Origin: Pseudomonas beijingensis
GTDB lineage: Bacteria > Pseudomonadota > Gammaproteobacteria > Pseudomonadales > Pseudomonadaceae
Direction: 5' to 3'
DNA length: 64,000 bases
Assembly: GCF_030687295.1 (NCBI RefSeq)
Contig: NZ_CP117425.1
Location: 62,001-126,000, forward strand
Within the stretch, counting starts at the first letter, position 1; each line of letters starts with the position of its first letter. Shown piece by piece: positions 45,923-55,039 of this stretch. Below the pieces are notes generated by a model that was given only the letters and a program-made list of their open reading frames with translations, did no database searches and had not been told where the DNA came from. A program made the translations under genes and the position numbers.

Positions 45923-46654
45923 TTAGAAGCGCGCTTTGGGCGTCGCCACCGGTATCGGATGGCTGCCATCGAGCGGCAGGAAACGTCCCTGGTCCGCGTC
46001 AAAGGCTTTGATCTCGCTGGTCTCGATGTTGTACACCCAGCCATGGATGAACAACTGACCGCTGGCCATGCGCGACGCGACCGAGGGATGCGTTCGCAAA
46101 TGCTGCAATTGCGCGATCACGTTCTCTTCGGTGAGGATGGGCATGGTCTGTTTTTCATCGCCGCACGGACAGTTGTCGTGGACCATGGTCTTGGCCACTT
46201 CGGCGTGGCGCAGCCAGGCTTTTACCGTGGGCATTTTTTCCAGGGTGTCGGGGTTGAGCACCGCACGCATGGCGCCGCAATCGGAATGGCCGCAGACAAT
46301 GATGTGCTGCACGCCGAGGGCCAGCACGGCGTATTCGATGGCGGTGGAGACGCCGCCGTTCATTTGCCCATAAGGCGGCACGACGTTGCCGACGTTGCGG
46401 GTCACGAACAGGTCGCCGGGGGAGCTATGGGTGATCAACTCGGGCACGATGCGCGAATCGGCGCAGGTGATGAACATCGCCCGGGGCGCTTGGGCGGTGG
46501 CGAGTTTCTTGAAGAGTTCTTCCTGTTGCGGAAAGATCTCGTGATGGAAATGCAAAAAGCCGTCAACAATATGCTGCAGCGCTGCATCGGCGGTTTCCGC
46601 CTCGGGTTGGGCTGAAGCCGACGCAGCCAACGGCTGTTTATCCTTGTCACTCAT
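45923..46654 (-). CDS. Beta-class carbonic anhydrase
   Basis: 243 residues. Interconverts CO2 and bicarbonate. Zinc ligands are visible: the first Cys in FITCADSRIVPELI (with the Asp-Arg dyad) and the His-Cys pair in IVCGHSDCGAMRAV. An N-terminal 30-residue extension is polar and probably disordered; no signal peptide, so cytoplasmic. Lies upstream of the SulP gene with 88 bases between, so likely co-transcribed to supply or trap bicarbonate. Confidence 0.94.
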   Translation of the reverse strand: MSDKDKQPLAASASAQPEAETADAALQHIVDGFLHFHHEIFPQQEELFKKLATAQAPRAMFITCADSRIVPELITHSSPGDLFVTRNVGNVVPPYGQMNGGVSTAIEYAVLALGVQHIIVCGHSDCGAMRAVLNPDTLEKMPTVKAWLRHAEVAKTMVHDNCPCGDEKQTMPILTEENVIAQLQHLRTHPSVASRMASGQLFIHGWVYNIETSEIKAFDADQGRFLPLDGSHPIPVATPKARF

Positions 46655-46858
46655 GATTCATCCTCTTTGACGGTATGACGCCAGTGGCTGGTTAAAAAAC
46701 ATCCAGGTCGAGATGTTCGACCCGTCAGTCACTCGCTGAACAAGGTAGCGGCCGAAACTTAACTCAAACTGAAATCGAAGGCTCTAGGACAACGATTCCA
46801 GGGGTGGCGAAACACTGGCGCAGATCATGTCCAGTGGCCTTTACAGGGTCAACTTTAA

Positions 46859-47917
46859 TCAAATCAACGACATCTGTCGGCCCGGCGGACAGAAGGCATC
46901 GCAGTCAAGATTGTATCCGTCACGGCGCTCCAGCCCCAGGCGCTTGAGTGCCTTGGCAAATCGCTGGGCCAGCAGGTCGGCGAACGGGCCTTCGCCGCGC
47001 ATCCGCGCACCGAAGCGGCTGTCATACAGTTCGCCACCGCGGCTCTGGCGCACCAGGCTCAGCACATGGGCGGCGCGTTGTGGGTAGTGCGCCTGCAACC
47101 ATTCCTCGAACAGCGGCGCGACTTCCAGCGGCAGGCGCAGCATGACGTAGGCGGCATTCTGCGCGCCGGCGGCGTGGGCTTCGGCCAGCAGGTTCTCGAT
47201 CTCGCTGTCGTTGATCATCGGGATCATCGGTGCACACAGTACCCCCACGGCAATGCCCGCCTCGCGCATGACCTTGATCGCCCGCAGCCGCGCCTTGGGC
47301 GCCGCCGCCCGGGGTTCGAGAATGCGCTTGAGTTCATCGTCCAGGGTGGTGAGGCTGATCATCACGTGCACCAGGCGCTGTTGCGCCAGCTCGGTCAGCA
47401 GGTCCAGGTCGCGCAGGATCAGCGAACCCTTGGTGACGATGGTCACCGGATGCCGATAACGCAGCAGCACCTCGAGAATCCGGCGGGTTATCCGCTGTTC
47501 GCGTTCGATAGGCTGATAGGGATCGGTGTTGGAACCCAGTGCGATCGGCGCGCACTGATAACCGCGCCGGGACAATTGCTCTTCCAGCACATCGGCGGCA
47601 TTGGTCTTGGCGATCAGCTTCGTTTCGAAATCCAGCCCCGGCGACAGGTCCCAATAGGCATGGCTGGGCCGTGCGTAGCAGTAGATGCAACCGTGTTCAC
47701 AGCCTCGGTACGGGTTGATCGAGCGGTCGAACGGAATATCGGACGAGGTGTTGCGGGTAATGATGGTCTTCGCCGTTTCGATGCGCACCTCGGTGCCTTG
47801 GGTCGGCGGGACTTCCTGGTACCAGCCGTCATCTTCGGCCACCGAGCGACTCGGGGCGAAGCGGTTGTGCGGGTTGGTCGCGGTGCCGCGGCCGCGCGGT
47901 GGAAGGGAGGCTGGCAT
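46859..47917 (-). CDS. PA0069-family radical SAM protein
   Basis: 352 residues. The 4Fe-4S cluster motif CxxxCxxC is in YRGCEHGCIYCYARPSH, followed by the SPL-related block TDPYQPIERE and VTIVTKGSLILRDLDLL. Related to the SplB-like Rv2578c family, some of which act on DNA photoproducts or are linked to DNA repair; the reaction is not established. A perfect 16-base LexA box lies 17 bases before the start, so it is probably induced by DNA damage. As I recall, PA0069 of P. aeruginosa is also reported to be LexA-controlled. Confidence 0.88.
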   Translation of the reverse strand: MPASLPPRGRGTATNPHNRFAPSRSVAEDDGWYQEVPPTQGTEVRIETAKTIITRNTSSDIPFDRSINPYRGCEHGCIYCYARPSHAYWDLSPGLDFETKLIAKTNAADVLEEQLSRRGYQCAPIALGSNTDPYQPIEREQRITRRILEVLLRYRHPVTIVTKGSLILRDLDLLTELAQQRLVHVMISLTTLDDELKRILEPRAAAPKARLRAIKVMREAGIAVGVLCAPMIPMINDSEIENLLAEAHAAGAQNAAYVMLRLPLEVAPLFEEWLQAHYPQRAAHVLSLVRQSRGGELYDSRFGARMRGEGPFADLLAQRFAKALKRLGLERRDGYNLDCDAFCPPGRQMSLI

Positions 47918-47933
47918 GGGAATACTCCGATAG

Positions 47934-47949
47934 CTGTATGTGCATACAG
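47934..47949. promoter_or_regulatory. LexA (SOS) box
   Basis: CTGTATGTGCATACAG: a perfect palindrome with the CTG-N10-CAG spacing and the TAT...ATA inner consensus. It sits just upstream of the leftward radical SAM gene and 150 bases from the rightward phosphatase start. Confidence 0.88.
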
Positions 47950-48099
47950 TATTCGCTGTGTTCGATTAAGACCAGTGCCATTGAGCAGCCCAAATACCGG
48001 ATCGGCGTTCACAACGCTTTGACGTTCTACTCACAGGCTTTTAACCGGAGCGAGCCGACACTGAGCCTCTCGTGTTTCTTCGTACTCGGTCGTCCGTGC

Positions 48100-48781
48100 A
48101 TGCTCAAGCTCTGTTCCCATTCGTTGTTGTGCCTGGCCTTGCTCACCGGGCTGGCCGAGGCGCCCGCCCAAGCGGCCGATTCCATTGATGCGAGGCCCGC
48201 TGAATGGGCGCAGCCGGTGGCAAAGGACTACAACCCTCTATCAGATGTCTCCGACGCTTTACCGCAGCTCCCTGCCGGACGGCGGGACGCTGCCCTGGCT
48301 GACGAAGCTCAGGATCGGCACGGTCATCAACTTTCTGCCGGAGTCGGACCAACGCTGGCTGTCCACCCCCGGCATCGAGCAAGTGCAGTTGCCCTATCGC
48401 ACCAACCATGTCGACGACAGCGACATACTCAGGGCCTTGCGCGCTGTCCAGGCGGCCGAAGCCAAGGGGCCGGTGCTGATGCACTGCAAGCACGGCTCGG
48501 ACCGCACCGGGCTGGTGGCCGCCATGTACCGGGTGGTGGTCCAGGGTTGGAGCAAGGAGGACGCGTTGAACGAGATGACCGAAGGTGGCTTCGGTGACAG
48601 TCATCACTTCAAGGACGGCGTGCGCTACATGATGCAGGCCGATGTCGACAAACTCCGCACGGCGCTGGCGAACGGCGATTGCAGCACCAGCGTCTTTGCC
48701 CTTTGTTCTCTGGAGAGTTGGGTCAACTCGACGACCACGGCCCATCACCTTGATCCTCAGGCTGTGCTTCCAGAGCGCTGA
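48100..48781 (+). pseudogene. Dual-specificity/tyrosine phosphatase, exported, frame broken by one base
   Basis: Frame 1 gives a signal peptide (MLKLCSHSLLCLALLTG... ending AQAA) and WAQPVAKDYN. The protein then continues in another frame as LYQMSPTLYRSSLPDG through the catalytic loop HCKHGSDRTG (Cys nucleophile, Asp-Arg) to the stop. The shift is at CCC 48234-48236, where CC would give one frame of 226 residues. The catalytic domain is intact. Likely a periplasmic phosphatase of the DSP family. Either a sequence error or a recent mutation; see the notes on other +1 indels. Confidence 0.8.
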
Positions 48782-48785
48782 TCGG

Positions 48786-50774
48786 TCATGTGGCTAAAAA
48801 CGCCTGGATCGATTCGAACAACGGTCGCGTATCGCCCGGCTCGAAAATCGTCTCGCGCAACGCCCGCCCGGTTTGCGGATTGAACAGCCCGTCGCGCTGG
48901 AATTTTTGGAAGACGCTATTCGCCAGTTCTTTCGACCAGGCGTAGGCGTAGATCCCGGCGCCATAGCCGGTCACCAGATAGTCCAGGCCATTGGGCCAGC
49001 GTTCGGTGGCGGACACGGGCAGGTGGCCGACGTGTGCGCTGACTTGATCGAACACGTCTTGAGCCGTACGTCCGTCGCCGTGGTGATGGTGCACCTGCAT
49101 GTCAAACAACGCATCGCGCAAGAACGCGGCAAACCCCCAACTGGTCTGGGTATTGAGGTAGACCAGCAACTGATCGGCAATCCTGTCCGGCAGTGGCTTC
49201 CCGGTTTGGTGGTGTTTGGATATACGAATCAGACATGGCTTGGAAAAGCACCATCGCTCGAACAGGACTCCGGCAAATTCCGCCGTATCCCTGGACAGTT
49301 CGGTAATGCCCGAAACATCACGATACTCAGCCCGGGTCAGCAAGTGGTGCAAGCAATGGCCGAATTCATGAAAGAGGATGCGTAGTTGCCGATGATCCAA
49401 CAGGACAGGATTGGCATCTGAGGCGCGTGGTAACCAGCCATGTAGAACGGCAATGGGATGCCGCGGGCGGCCCTCGGCGGTGACGCGACGATTTCGCAAG
49501 GTGGTGGTATTGGGGAAGCCTTGTTCGTTCTCATCCTCGAACGGGTCGAAATAGAGATAGCCTAGGGTCTCGTCCCGCTCGCGAATTTCAAAAAGGCTTA
49601 CGTCGGGATGCCAAGCAACTACGTCTTTACGCTCGATGATGTCCACGCCGAACAGGTCCCTTGCGATCAGCGTCAGCTGCAAAAACGTGGCATCCAGCGC
49701 AAACCAGGCTCTGACGCTTTGTTCTGAAACACCAGCCGCCTGCCGACGAAGCTTTTCTGCCAGGTATGGATAATCCCAGGGCTGTAGCTCGCTGAAACCT
49801 TGTGTTGTGGCAAATGCCTCCAGTTGTTGAGCGTCCCGGATAAACACGCTTTGCTGTTGTTTGAGTTGTTCCTGCAAGAACATCAGGACCTGTTCGGGCG
49901 ACTCGGCTTGCTCTGGTTCGATCGCCATTTGGGCATAACTCGAATAGCCCAGCAAGGTAGCGTAGTGATGACGGTCCCTGAGCAATTGCCGGAGCACTTC
50001 ACCGTTGTCGAATATGCCGGCGTGCGGTCCATGATCCGATGCGCGAGTGCTGTAGGCCACGTACATTTGCTTACGCAAAAGGTGATTGTCGGCGTAACAG
50101 GTGACGATGCGAAACGACTCTTCATTGAGCGTCAGCAACCACCCCGTGTGTCCAGCATCGCGCGCCTGGTCGGCCATGCGTTGTTTGAACGACGACGGCA
50201 GGCCGCTCAATCGGGTTTCATCGTCAAACGCTGTGCGCCAGGCTTTATTGGCCTCGTACACATGTTCCAGGAACAGCATCTGAGCGCCTTGGATGCGCAG
50301 CTTCAGGTCTTTCAGGCCTGTCTGCGTGGTGTCGGCCAATCCGTTGCGACGAAACTGTCGGAGGATTTTTTCCAGCGTTCTTTTTCTCGCCAGGGTGAAA
50401 TGCCGGGCTATCGGGCTGTTCGCCAACCGCTGATAAAGCTGAAACAGTTCGGGGTTGTGTTTGAGCGATCGCTGGAAATCCTGTAGTCGTTCGCTGCAGT
50501 CCAGCGAAGCCTGCACCCAGTCGTCACCGATCCTGTTCCAGGCCAGACGCTCCAGCACATAACCGAAGCCCTTCAACCGGGCGTGAATCTCGTCCATTGC
50601 CAACACGAGGTCGTCCCAGGTGGGAAACGGTGTCTGGGTCCTGATGATCTCGGCCACTTGAGCGCGACTCTCGGCAATGATCTGGTCGAGGGCCGGCGAA
50701 AAATGCCGGGCTTGGATCTGGGAAAAAGGCGGCAGGTCATGGGCCTGCAACAGCGGATTGTCATCGGTGGGCAT
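48786..50774 (-). CDS. M3 family metallopeptidase, PrlC paralogue
   Basis: 662 residues. Zinc motif HEFGH in LRILFHEFGHCLHHLLTRAEY plus the downstream Glu, and the whole chain parallels oligopeptidase A (opening NPLLQAHDLPPFSQIQ). Shorter and diverged from the PrlC gene two genes upstream, with less GC-biased codons, so probably an old duplication or an acquired copy. Degrades short peptides in the cytoplasm by family. Zinc and catalytic residues are intact, so likely active. Confidence 0.88.
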   Translation of the reverse strand: MPTDDNPLLQAHDLPPFSQIQARHFSPALDQIIAESRAQVAEIIRTQTPFPTWDDLVLAMDEIHARLKGFGYVLERLAWNRIGDDWVQASLDCSERLQDFQRSLKHNPELFQLYQRLANSPIARHFTLARKRTLEKILRQFRRNGLADTTQTGLKDLKLRIQGAQMLFLEHVYEANKAWRTAFDDETRLSGLPSSFKQRMADQARDAGHTGWLLTLNEESFRIVTCYADNHLLRKQMYVAYSTRASDHGPHAGIFDNGEVLRQLLRDRHHYATLLGYSSYAQMAIEPEQAESPEQVLMFLQEQLKQQQSVFIRDAQQLEAFATTQGFSELQPWDYPYLAEKLRRQAAGVSEQSVRAWFALDATFLQLTLIARDLFGVDIIERKDVVAWHPDVSLFEIRERDETLGYLYFDPFEDENEQGFPNTTTLRNRRVTAEGRPRHPIAVLHGWLPRASDANPVLLDHRQLRILFHEFGHCLHHLLTRAEYRDVSGITELSRDTAEFAGVLFERWCFSKPCLIRISKHHQTGKPLPDRIADQLLVYLNTQTSWGFAAFLRDALFDMQVHHHHGDGRTAQDVFDQVSAHVGHLPVSATERWPNGLDYLVTGYGAGIYAYAWSKELANSVFQKFQRDGLFNPQTGRALRETIFEPGDTRPLFESIQAFLAT

Positions 50775-50850
50775 CGGAAGCCTTCCATGGACTGAACGGG
50801 ATGAACAGTCTGGGCAGGCCGGTGTGCGGCAGGGCGATATATATGTATCG

Positions 50851-50874
50851 CTTCCGGGCCGTGGGGCCCGGAAG
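50851..50874 (-). terminator. Strong hairpin after the prlC-zinc ribbon unit
   Basis: CTTCCGGGCC-GTGG-GGCCCGGAAG, 10-bp perfect stem, no U run. May end transcription from the operon or act as a processing site before the second M3 gene. Confidence 0.5.
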
Positions 50875-50889
50875 GTGATACCGGATCAT

Positions 50890-51169
50890 TCAGTCGGTTT
50901 TTTTCTTCAACTTGGGATTGGGGAAAAACTGCACCGCCTGGACCTTGGCGTCCGGCACCTTGAGCGCCGAGGTGTTGACCCGGGTGCCCAATTCCTTTGG
51001 GCACCGACAGGCCTTGCTCGTTGAGCGTGTCGGAATAACCACAGGCCACGCACTCGCGGTGCGGTACGCCGTCTTCGTTCCACATCATCAATTTGTCCGG
51101 CTCGCTGCAGGCCGGGCAGACCGCCCCGGCGATAAAGCGTCGTTTGGTAATCACAGGCCCCTCGCTCAT
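50890..51169 (-). pseudogene. YheV-type zinc ribbon protein, frame broken by one base
   Basis: The first 60 residues read normally, with two CxxC knuckles (AVCPACSEPDKL and HRECVACGYSD). At AAA (minus strand, 50996-50998) one extra A throws the frame; dropping it gives ELGTRVNTSALKVPDAKV and a Lys-rich end, 92 residues, the usual family size. 280 bases total is one more than a multiple of three. Its ATG overlaps the prlC stop (ATGA), so the pair is translationally coupled. Function unknown. Confidence 0.82.
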
Positions 51170-53217
51170 GCTGCCGCGTCCTCGGTCAGGCCGCTATGGC
51201 GCAAGAGTGCGTCAATCGACGGCTCACGGCCACGGAAGTCGACGAACAGCACCATCGGTTCCTGGGAGCCGCCACGGGCCAGGATCGCCTCGCGGAAGGC
51301 GCGACCGGTGTCGGCATTGAGCACGCCGTCTTCCTCGAATTTGGAGAAGGCATCGGCCGACAATACTTCCGCCCATTTGTAGCTGTAGTAGCCCGCCGCA
51401 TACCCGCCGGCGAAGATGTGGGCGAAGCTGTTGGGGAAGCGGTTGTAGGCCGGTGGACGCATGACCGACACCTCGTCGCGCACGCCTTCGAGCACTTGCA
51501 GCACGCTGCGGCCATCGCCGTGGGTGGCGTGCAGCTCGAAGTCGAACAGCGAGAACTCCAGCTGACGGACCATCATCAGGCCGGACTGGAAGTTTTTCGC
51601 CGCGAGCATTTTTTCCAGCAGGTCCTGGGGCAGTGGTTCACCGGTTTCGTAGTGGCCGGAAATCAGCGCCAGGCCTTCGGGTTCCCAGCACCAGTTCTCC
51701 ATGAACTGGCTCGGCAGCTCCACGGCATCCCAGGCCACGCCGTTGATGCCGGACACGCCGGCGTGTTCGACACGGGTCAGCAGGTGGTGCAGGCCATGGC
51801 CGAACTCGTGGAACAGGGTGGTGACTTCATCGTGGGTCAGCAGCGCCGGCTTGCCGCTGTCGGCCGGGGTGAAGTTGCACACCAGGTTGGCGACCGGGCT
51901 TTGCAGCACGCCGTCGAAGGTGCGACGACGGTCGCGGGCGCCGTCCATCCAGGCACCGCCACGCTTGTTGGCGCGGGCATAGAGGTCGAAGAAGAAGCGG
52001 CCGACGTGCTGGCCGTTCTCCTTGATTTCGAACAGGCGCACGTCCGGGTGCCAGCTGTCGAAGCCTTTCAGTTCGGCGATCTCGATGCCGTAGAGGCGCT
52101 GCACGATGGCGAACAGGCCGCTCAGTACCTTGTCGATCGGGAAGTAGGCGCGCAGGGCTTCCTGGGCCACGCTGTAACGCTGCTGGCGCAGTTTTTCACC
52201 GTAGAAACCGCTGTCCCAGCTTTGCAGGTCGGGGCAGCCCTGTTCGGCGGCGAAGGCTTTGAGCTGCTCCAGGTCCAGGGCGGCGAACGGCTTGCTGCGC
52301 TTGGCCAGGTCCCGCAGGAAACTGAGGACCTGATCGCTGGATTCGGCCATCTTGGTGGCCAGGCTCAACTCGGCGAAGTTGGCGAAACCGAGCAGTTGGG
52401 CCAGTTCCTGGCGCAGGTCGAGGATCTGCTCCATCACCGGGCCGTTGTCGTTCTGCCCGGCATTCGGGCCTTGGTCCGAGGCGCGGGTGCAGTAGGCGGC
52501 GTAGACTTCTTCACGCAGGGCGCGGTCTTCGGCGTAGGTCATCACCGCGTAATAGCTGGGGAATTCCAGGTTGATCAGCCAGCCGTCGAGTTCTTTGGCC
52601 TGGGCGGCCGCAGCCATTTGCGCCTTGGCCGAGTCGGTCAGGCCGGCGAGGGCGGCCTCGTCGGTGACGTGCTTGGTCCAGGCCTGGGTCGCGTCCAGCA
52701 GTTGATTGGAGAAACGGCTGCCCAGCTCGGACAGTTTGCTCTGCACCTCGGCGTAGCGCTTCTGCTGCTCGGGCGGCAAGTCGATGCCCGACAGGCGGAA
52801 ATCGCGCAGGGAGTGTTCCAGGATGGTTTTCTGCGCCACGTCGAAGCCGGCGGCTTCCGGGCTGTTTGCCAAGGCTTCGAAGGCCTGGAACAGCTCGCGG
52901 TTCTGGCCCAGTTCGGTGGAGTAGGCACTCAGCGCCGGCAGGCAGGCCTCGTAGGCTTCGCGCAGTTCCGTGCTGTTGCGCACGGCATTCAGATGACTGA
53001 CCGGGCTCCAGGCCGCGCCCAGGCGATCATTGAGTTCGTCCATCGCCAATACCAGGCCGGCCCAGGTAGGCTGCTGGACTTGGGTCTTGAGGAGTTCGGC
53101 AATGGCCGCACGGTTATCAGCCAGGATCTGCTCGATGGCCGGTTGCACGTGCTCGGCACGGATCGCCGAGAATGGCGGCAGGTCATAGGGCTGCAAAAGA
53201 GGGTTGTTCACGCTCAC
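51166..53217 (-). CDS. prlC: Oligopeptidase A
   Basis: 683 residues. Cytosolic zinc peptidase that degrades signal-peptide remnants and other short peptides. HEFGH motif in LFHEFGHGLHHLLTRVEHAG with the downstream Glu. Start taken at GTG (VSVNNPLLQPYDLPPFS), with AGG 8 bases before it, because this gives the family-typical N-terminus; an ATG 27 bases upstream would add nine residues. Divergent from the gamma-carbonic anhydrase gene, as in other pseudomonads. Confidence 0.95.
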   Translation of the reverse strand: MSVNNPLLQPYDLPPFSAIRAEHVQPAIEQILADNRAAIAELLKTQVQQPTWAGLVLAMDELNDRLGAAWSPVSHLNAVRNSTELREAYEACLPALSAYSTELGQNRELFQAFEALANSPEAAGFDVAQKTILEHSLRDFRLSGIDLPPEQQKRYAEVQSKLSELGSRFSNQLLDATQAWTKHVTDEAALAGLTDSAKAQMAAAAQAKELDGWLINLEFPSYYAVMTYAEDRALREEVYAAYCTRASDQGPNAGQNDNGPVMEQILDLRQELAQLLGFANFAELSLATKMAESSDQVLSFLRDLAKRSKPFAALDLEQLKAFAAEQGCPDLQSWDSGFYGEKLRQQRYSVAQEALRAYFPIDKVLSGLFAIVQRLYGIEIAELKGFDSWHPDVRLFEIKENGQHVGRFFFDLYARANKRGGAWMDGARDRRRTFDGVLQSPVANLVCNFTPADSGKPALLTHDEVTTLFHEFGHGLHHLLTRVEHAGVSGINGVAWDAVELPSQFMENWCWEPEGLALISGHYETGEPLPQDLLEKMLAAKNFQSGLMMVRQLEFSLFDFELHATHGDGRSVLQVLEGVRDEVSVMRPPAYNRFPNSFAHIFAGGYAAGYYSYKWAEVLSADAFSKFEEDGVLNADTGRAFREAILARGGSQEPMVLFVDFRGREPSIDALLRHSGLTEDAAA

Positions 53218-53316
53218 GGTCGACACCTTGGCTGGAAGAAACATCGGCCCATCTTAATTACAATCGGCGCTCACCGCAGCTAGCAGCGCCTATCACCGGA
53301 TAAGAGAGAGCCTATC

Positions 53317-53874
53317 GTGACCCTTCGCACGTACCAGAACCACAGCCCACGGCTTGCCCGTGGTGCTTTTGTCGACAGCACCGCGGTGGTGATCGGCGAC
53401 GTCGAAATCGGCGAAGACAGCTCCGTCTGGCCGCTGACGGTCATTCGCGGCGACATGCACCGCATCCGTATCGGTGCGCGTACCAGCGTCCAGGATGGTT
53501 GCGTGCTGCACATCACCCATGCCGGGCCCTTCAATCCGGAGGGTTTCCCGTTGCTGATCGGCGACGACGTGACCATCGCCCACAAGGTCATGCTCCATGG
53601 TTGCTCGGTGGGCAGCCGGATCCTGATCGGCATGGGCAGCATCGTCATGGACGGCGCGGTGGTCGAAGATGATGTGATCATCGGTGCCGGCAGCCTGGTG
53701 CCGCCGGGCAAACGCCTGGAAAGCGGCTTTTTGTATGTGGGCAGCCCGGTGAAACAGGTCCGGCCGCTGACGGACAAGGAACGTGCGTTTTTCACCTACA
53801 GCGCGGCGAACTACGTGAAGCTCAAGGACCTGCATCTGGCTGAAGGTTACGACCGGCCTGAATCGCCCACCTAA
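53317..53874 (+). CDS. Gamma-carbonic anhydrase family protein
   Basis: 185 residues. Left-handed beta-helix of hexapeptide repeats ([LIV]GxxxxI spacing from residue 28: VVIGDVEIGEDSSVWPLTVIRGDMHRIRIGARTSVQDG). Zinc-binding His are in VLHITHAG and IAHKVMLHGC. Bacterial YrdA-like members bind zinc; many lack measurable carbonic anhydrase activity, so the reaction is open. Trimer by family. Divergent from prlC. Confidence 0.9.
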   Translation: MTLRTYQNHSPRLARGAFVDSTAVVIGDVEIGEDSSVWPLTVIRGDMHRIRIGARTSVQDGCVLHITHAGPFNPEGFPLLIGDDVTIAHKVMLHGCSVGSRILIGMGSIVMDGAVVEDDVIIGAGSLVPPGKRLESGFLYVGSPVKQVRPLTDKERAFFTYSAANYVKLKDLHLAEGYDRPESPT

Positions 53875-53891
53875 GATGTCGAATGAACCGT

Positions 53892-54024
53892 TGTGGCGAG
53901 GGGATTTATCCCCGCTGGGCTGCGCAGCAGCCCCGAAGCCGACCACCGCAGTGTGCCAGGTTGTTACATTCAGTCTTTTGGGGGCTGCTGCGCAGCCCAG
54001 CGGGGATAAATCCCCTCGCCACAG
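53892..54024. repeat. REP pair, family 2 (inverted)
   Basis: GTGGCGAGGGGATTTATCC facing its complement with GGGCTGCGCAGCAGCCC inner hairpins; the cleanest family-2 example in the window, directly upstream of the HAD gene. Confidence 0.93.
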
Positions 54025-54071
54025 TTTCATTCAGCCTGTTGAGTGAACTGCATGACCACCCAGGAACAGCC

Positions 54072-54722
54072 ATGCACTACCAAACCGTACTCTTCGACCT
54101 CGACGGCACCCTCACCGATCCCCGGGAAGGCATCACCCGTTCGATCCAGTTCGCCTTGAGCAAGCTGGGCATCGACGAACCCGACCTGACCCGCCTCGAG
54201 CACTTCATCGGCCCGCCGCTGTTGCAGGCCTTCATGCAGTTCTATGACTTCGACGAAGCGAAGGCCTGGGAGGCGGTGAATTTCTATCGTGAGCGATTCA
54301 AGGTCACCGGTCTTTATGAGAACCGTGTTTTCGACGGCGTGATGCCGCTGCTGGAAACCTTGGGCGGCCAAGGGCGCCAGTTGTACATCGCCACTTCCAA
54401 ACCCTGGGTCTTCGCCCGGGAAATCGCCCGCCACTTCGACTTCGCCCGGCACTTCAAGGTGATCTACGGCAGCGAATTGGACGGCACCCGTACTAACAAA
54501 GTCGAGCTGATCGCCCACCTGCTGGCCGAAGAAGGCCTCGACCCGGCCAGCACCCTGATGATCGGCGACCGCAAACACGACCTGATCGGCGCCCACAGCA
54601 ATGGCCTGGATGCGGCAGCGGTCGGGTATGGGTTTGGCAGCCACGAAGAGCTCAGCACCGAGCGCCCGGCGTATCACTTCCAGACGGTGGGTGAGTTGCA
54701 TCAGGCGTTTTTGCGGCGCTGA
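54072..54722 (+). CDS. HAD family phosphatase (phosphoglycolate phosphatase-like)
   Basis: 216 residues. HAD motif I FDLDGTLTDP, motif II ATSKP, motif III/IV IGDRKHDLIGAHSNGLDAAAVGYGFG; helical cap between motifs I and II (type C1, Gph/PgpB-like). A cytoplasmic Mg-dependent phosphatase; substrate not defined. ATG chosen behind CAGGAACAGCC; upstream open frame runs through REP sequence and is ignored. Confidence 0.9.
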   Translation: MHYQTVLFDLDGTLTDPREGITRSIQFALSKLGIDEPDLTRLEHFIGPPLLQAFMQFYDFDEAKAWEAVNFYRERFKVTGLYENRVFDGVMPLLETLGGQGRQLYIATSKPWVFAREIARHFDFARHFKVIYGSELDGTRTNKVELIAHLLAEEGLDPASTLMIGDRKHDLIGAHSNGLDAAAVGYGFGSHEELSTERPAYHFQTVGELHQAFLRR

Positions 54723-54732
54723 CTGGATCGCC

Positions 54733-54827
54733 ATCGCGAGCAAGCTCGCTCCCACAGTATTCCGAAGCGCCCACAAAATCGGTTGCCTACTACCACCCCC
54801 TGTGGGGGCGAGCTTGCTCGCGATGGC
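54733..54827. repeat. REP pair, family 1 (tail-to-tail)
   Basis: CGAGCAAGCTCGCTCCCAC then GTGGGGGCGAGCTTGCTCG, opposite polarity to most pairs, after the HAD gene. Confidence 0.85.
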
Positions 54828-54862
54828 GGCAGCCCATACCCCCCCAGCCTCAAGGCGTCCAC

Positions 54863-54993
54863 TTGTGGCGAGGGAGCTTGCTCCCGCTCGGCGGCGCAGC
54901 CGTCGTAACCAGGCTGATGCGGTTTGATTGGACGGATGCGCCAGCCTTTTTGGGGCGGCTTCGCCACCCAGCGGGAGCAAGCTCCCTCGCCAC
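54863..54993. repeat. REP pair, family 2 (inverted)
   Basis: TGGCGAGGGAGCTTGCTCC and its complement with imperfect inner arms; it fills the rest of the gap before the convergent araC-type gene. Confidence 0.88.
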
Positions 54994-55039
54994 GGGGGTA
55001 GCCATGCCTGGCCCGACAAGGGTAGATGAAAGCGCCGCT

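Noticed and set aside
51196..53283. 695-codon plus-strand open frame opposite prlC
   Set aside because: Shadow frame of a well-conserved gene.
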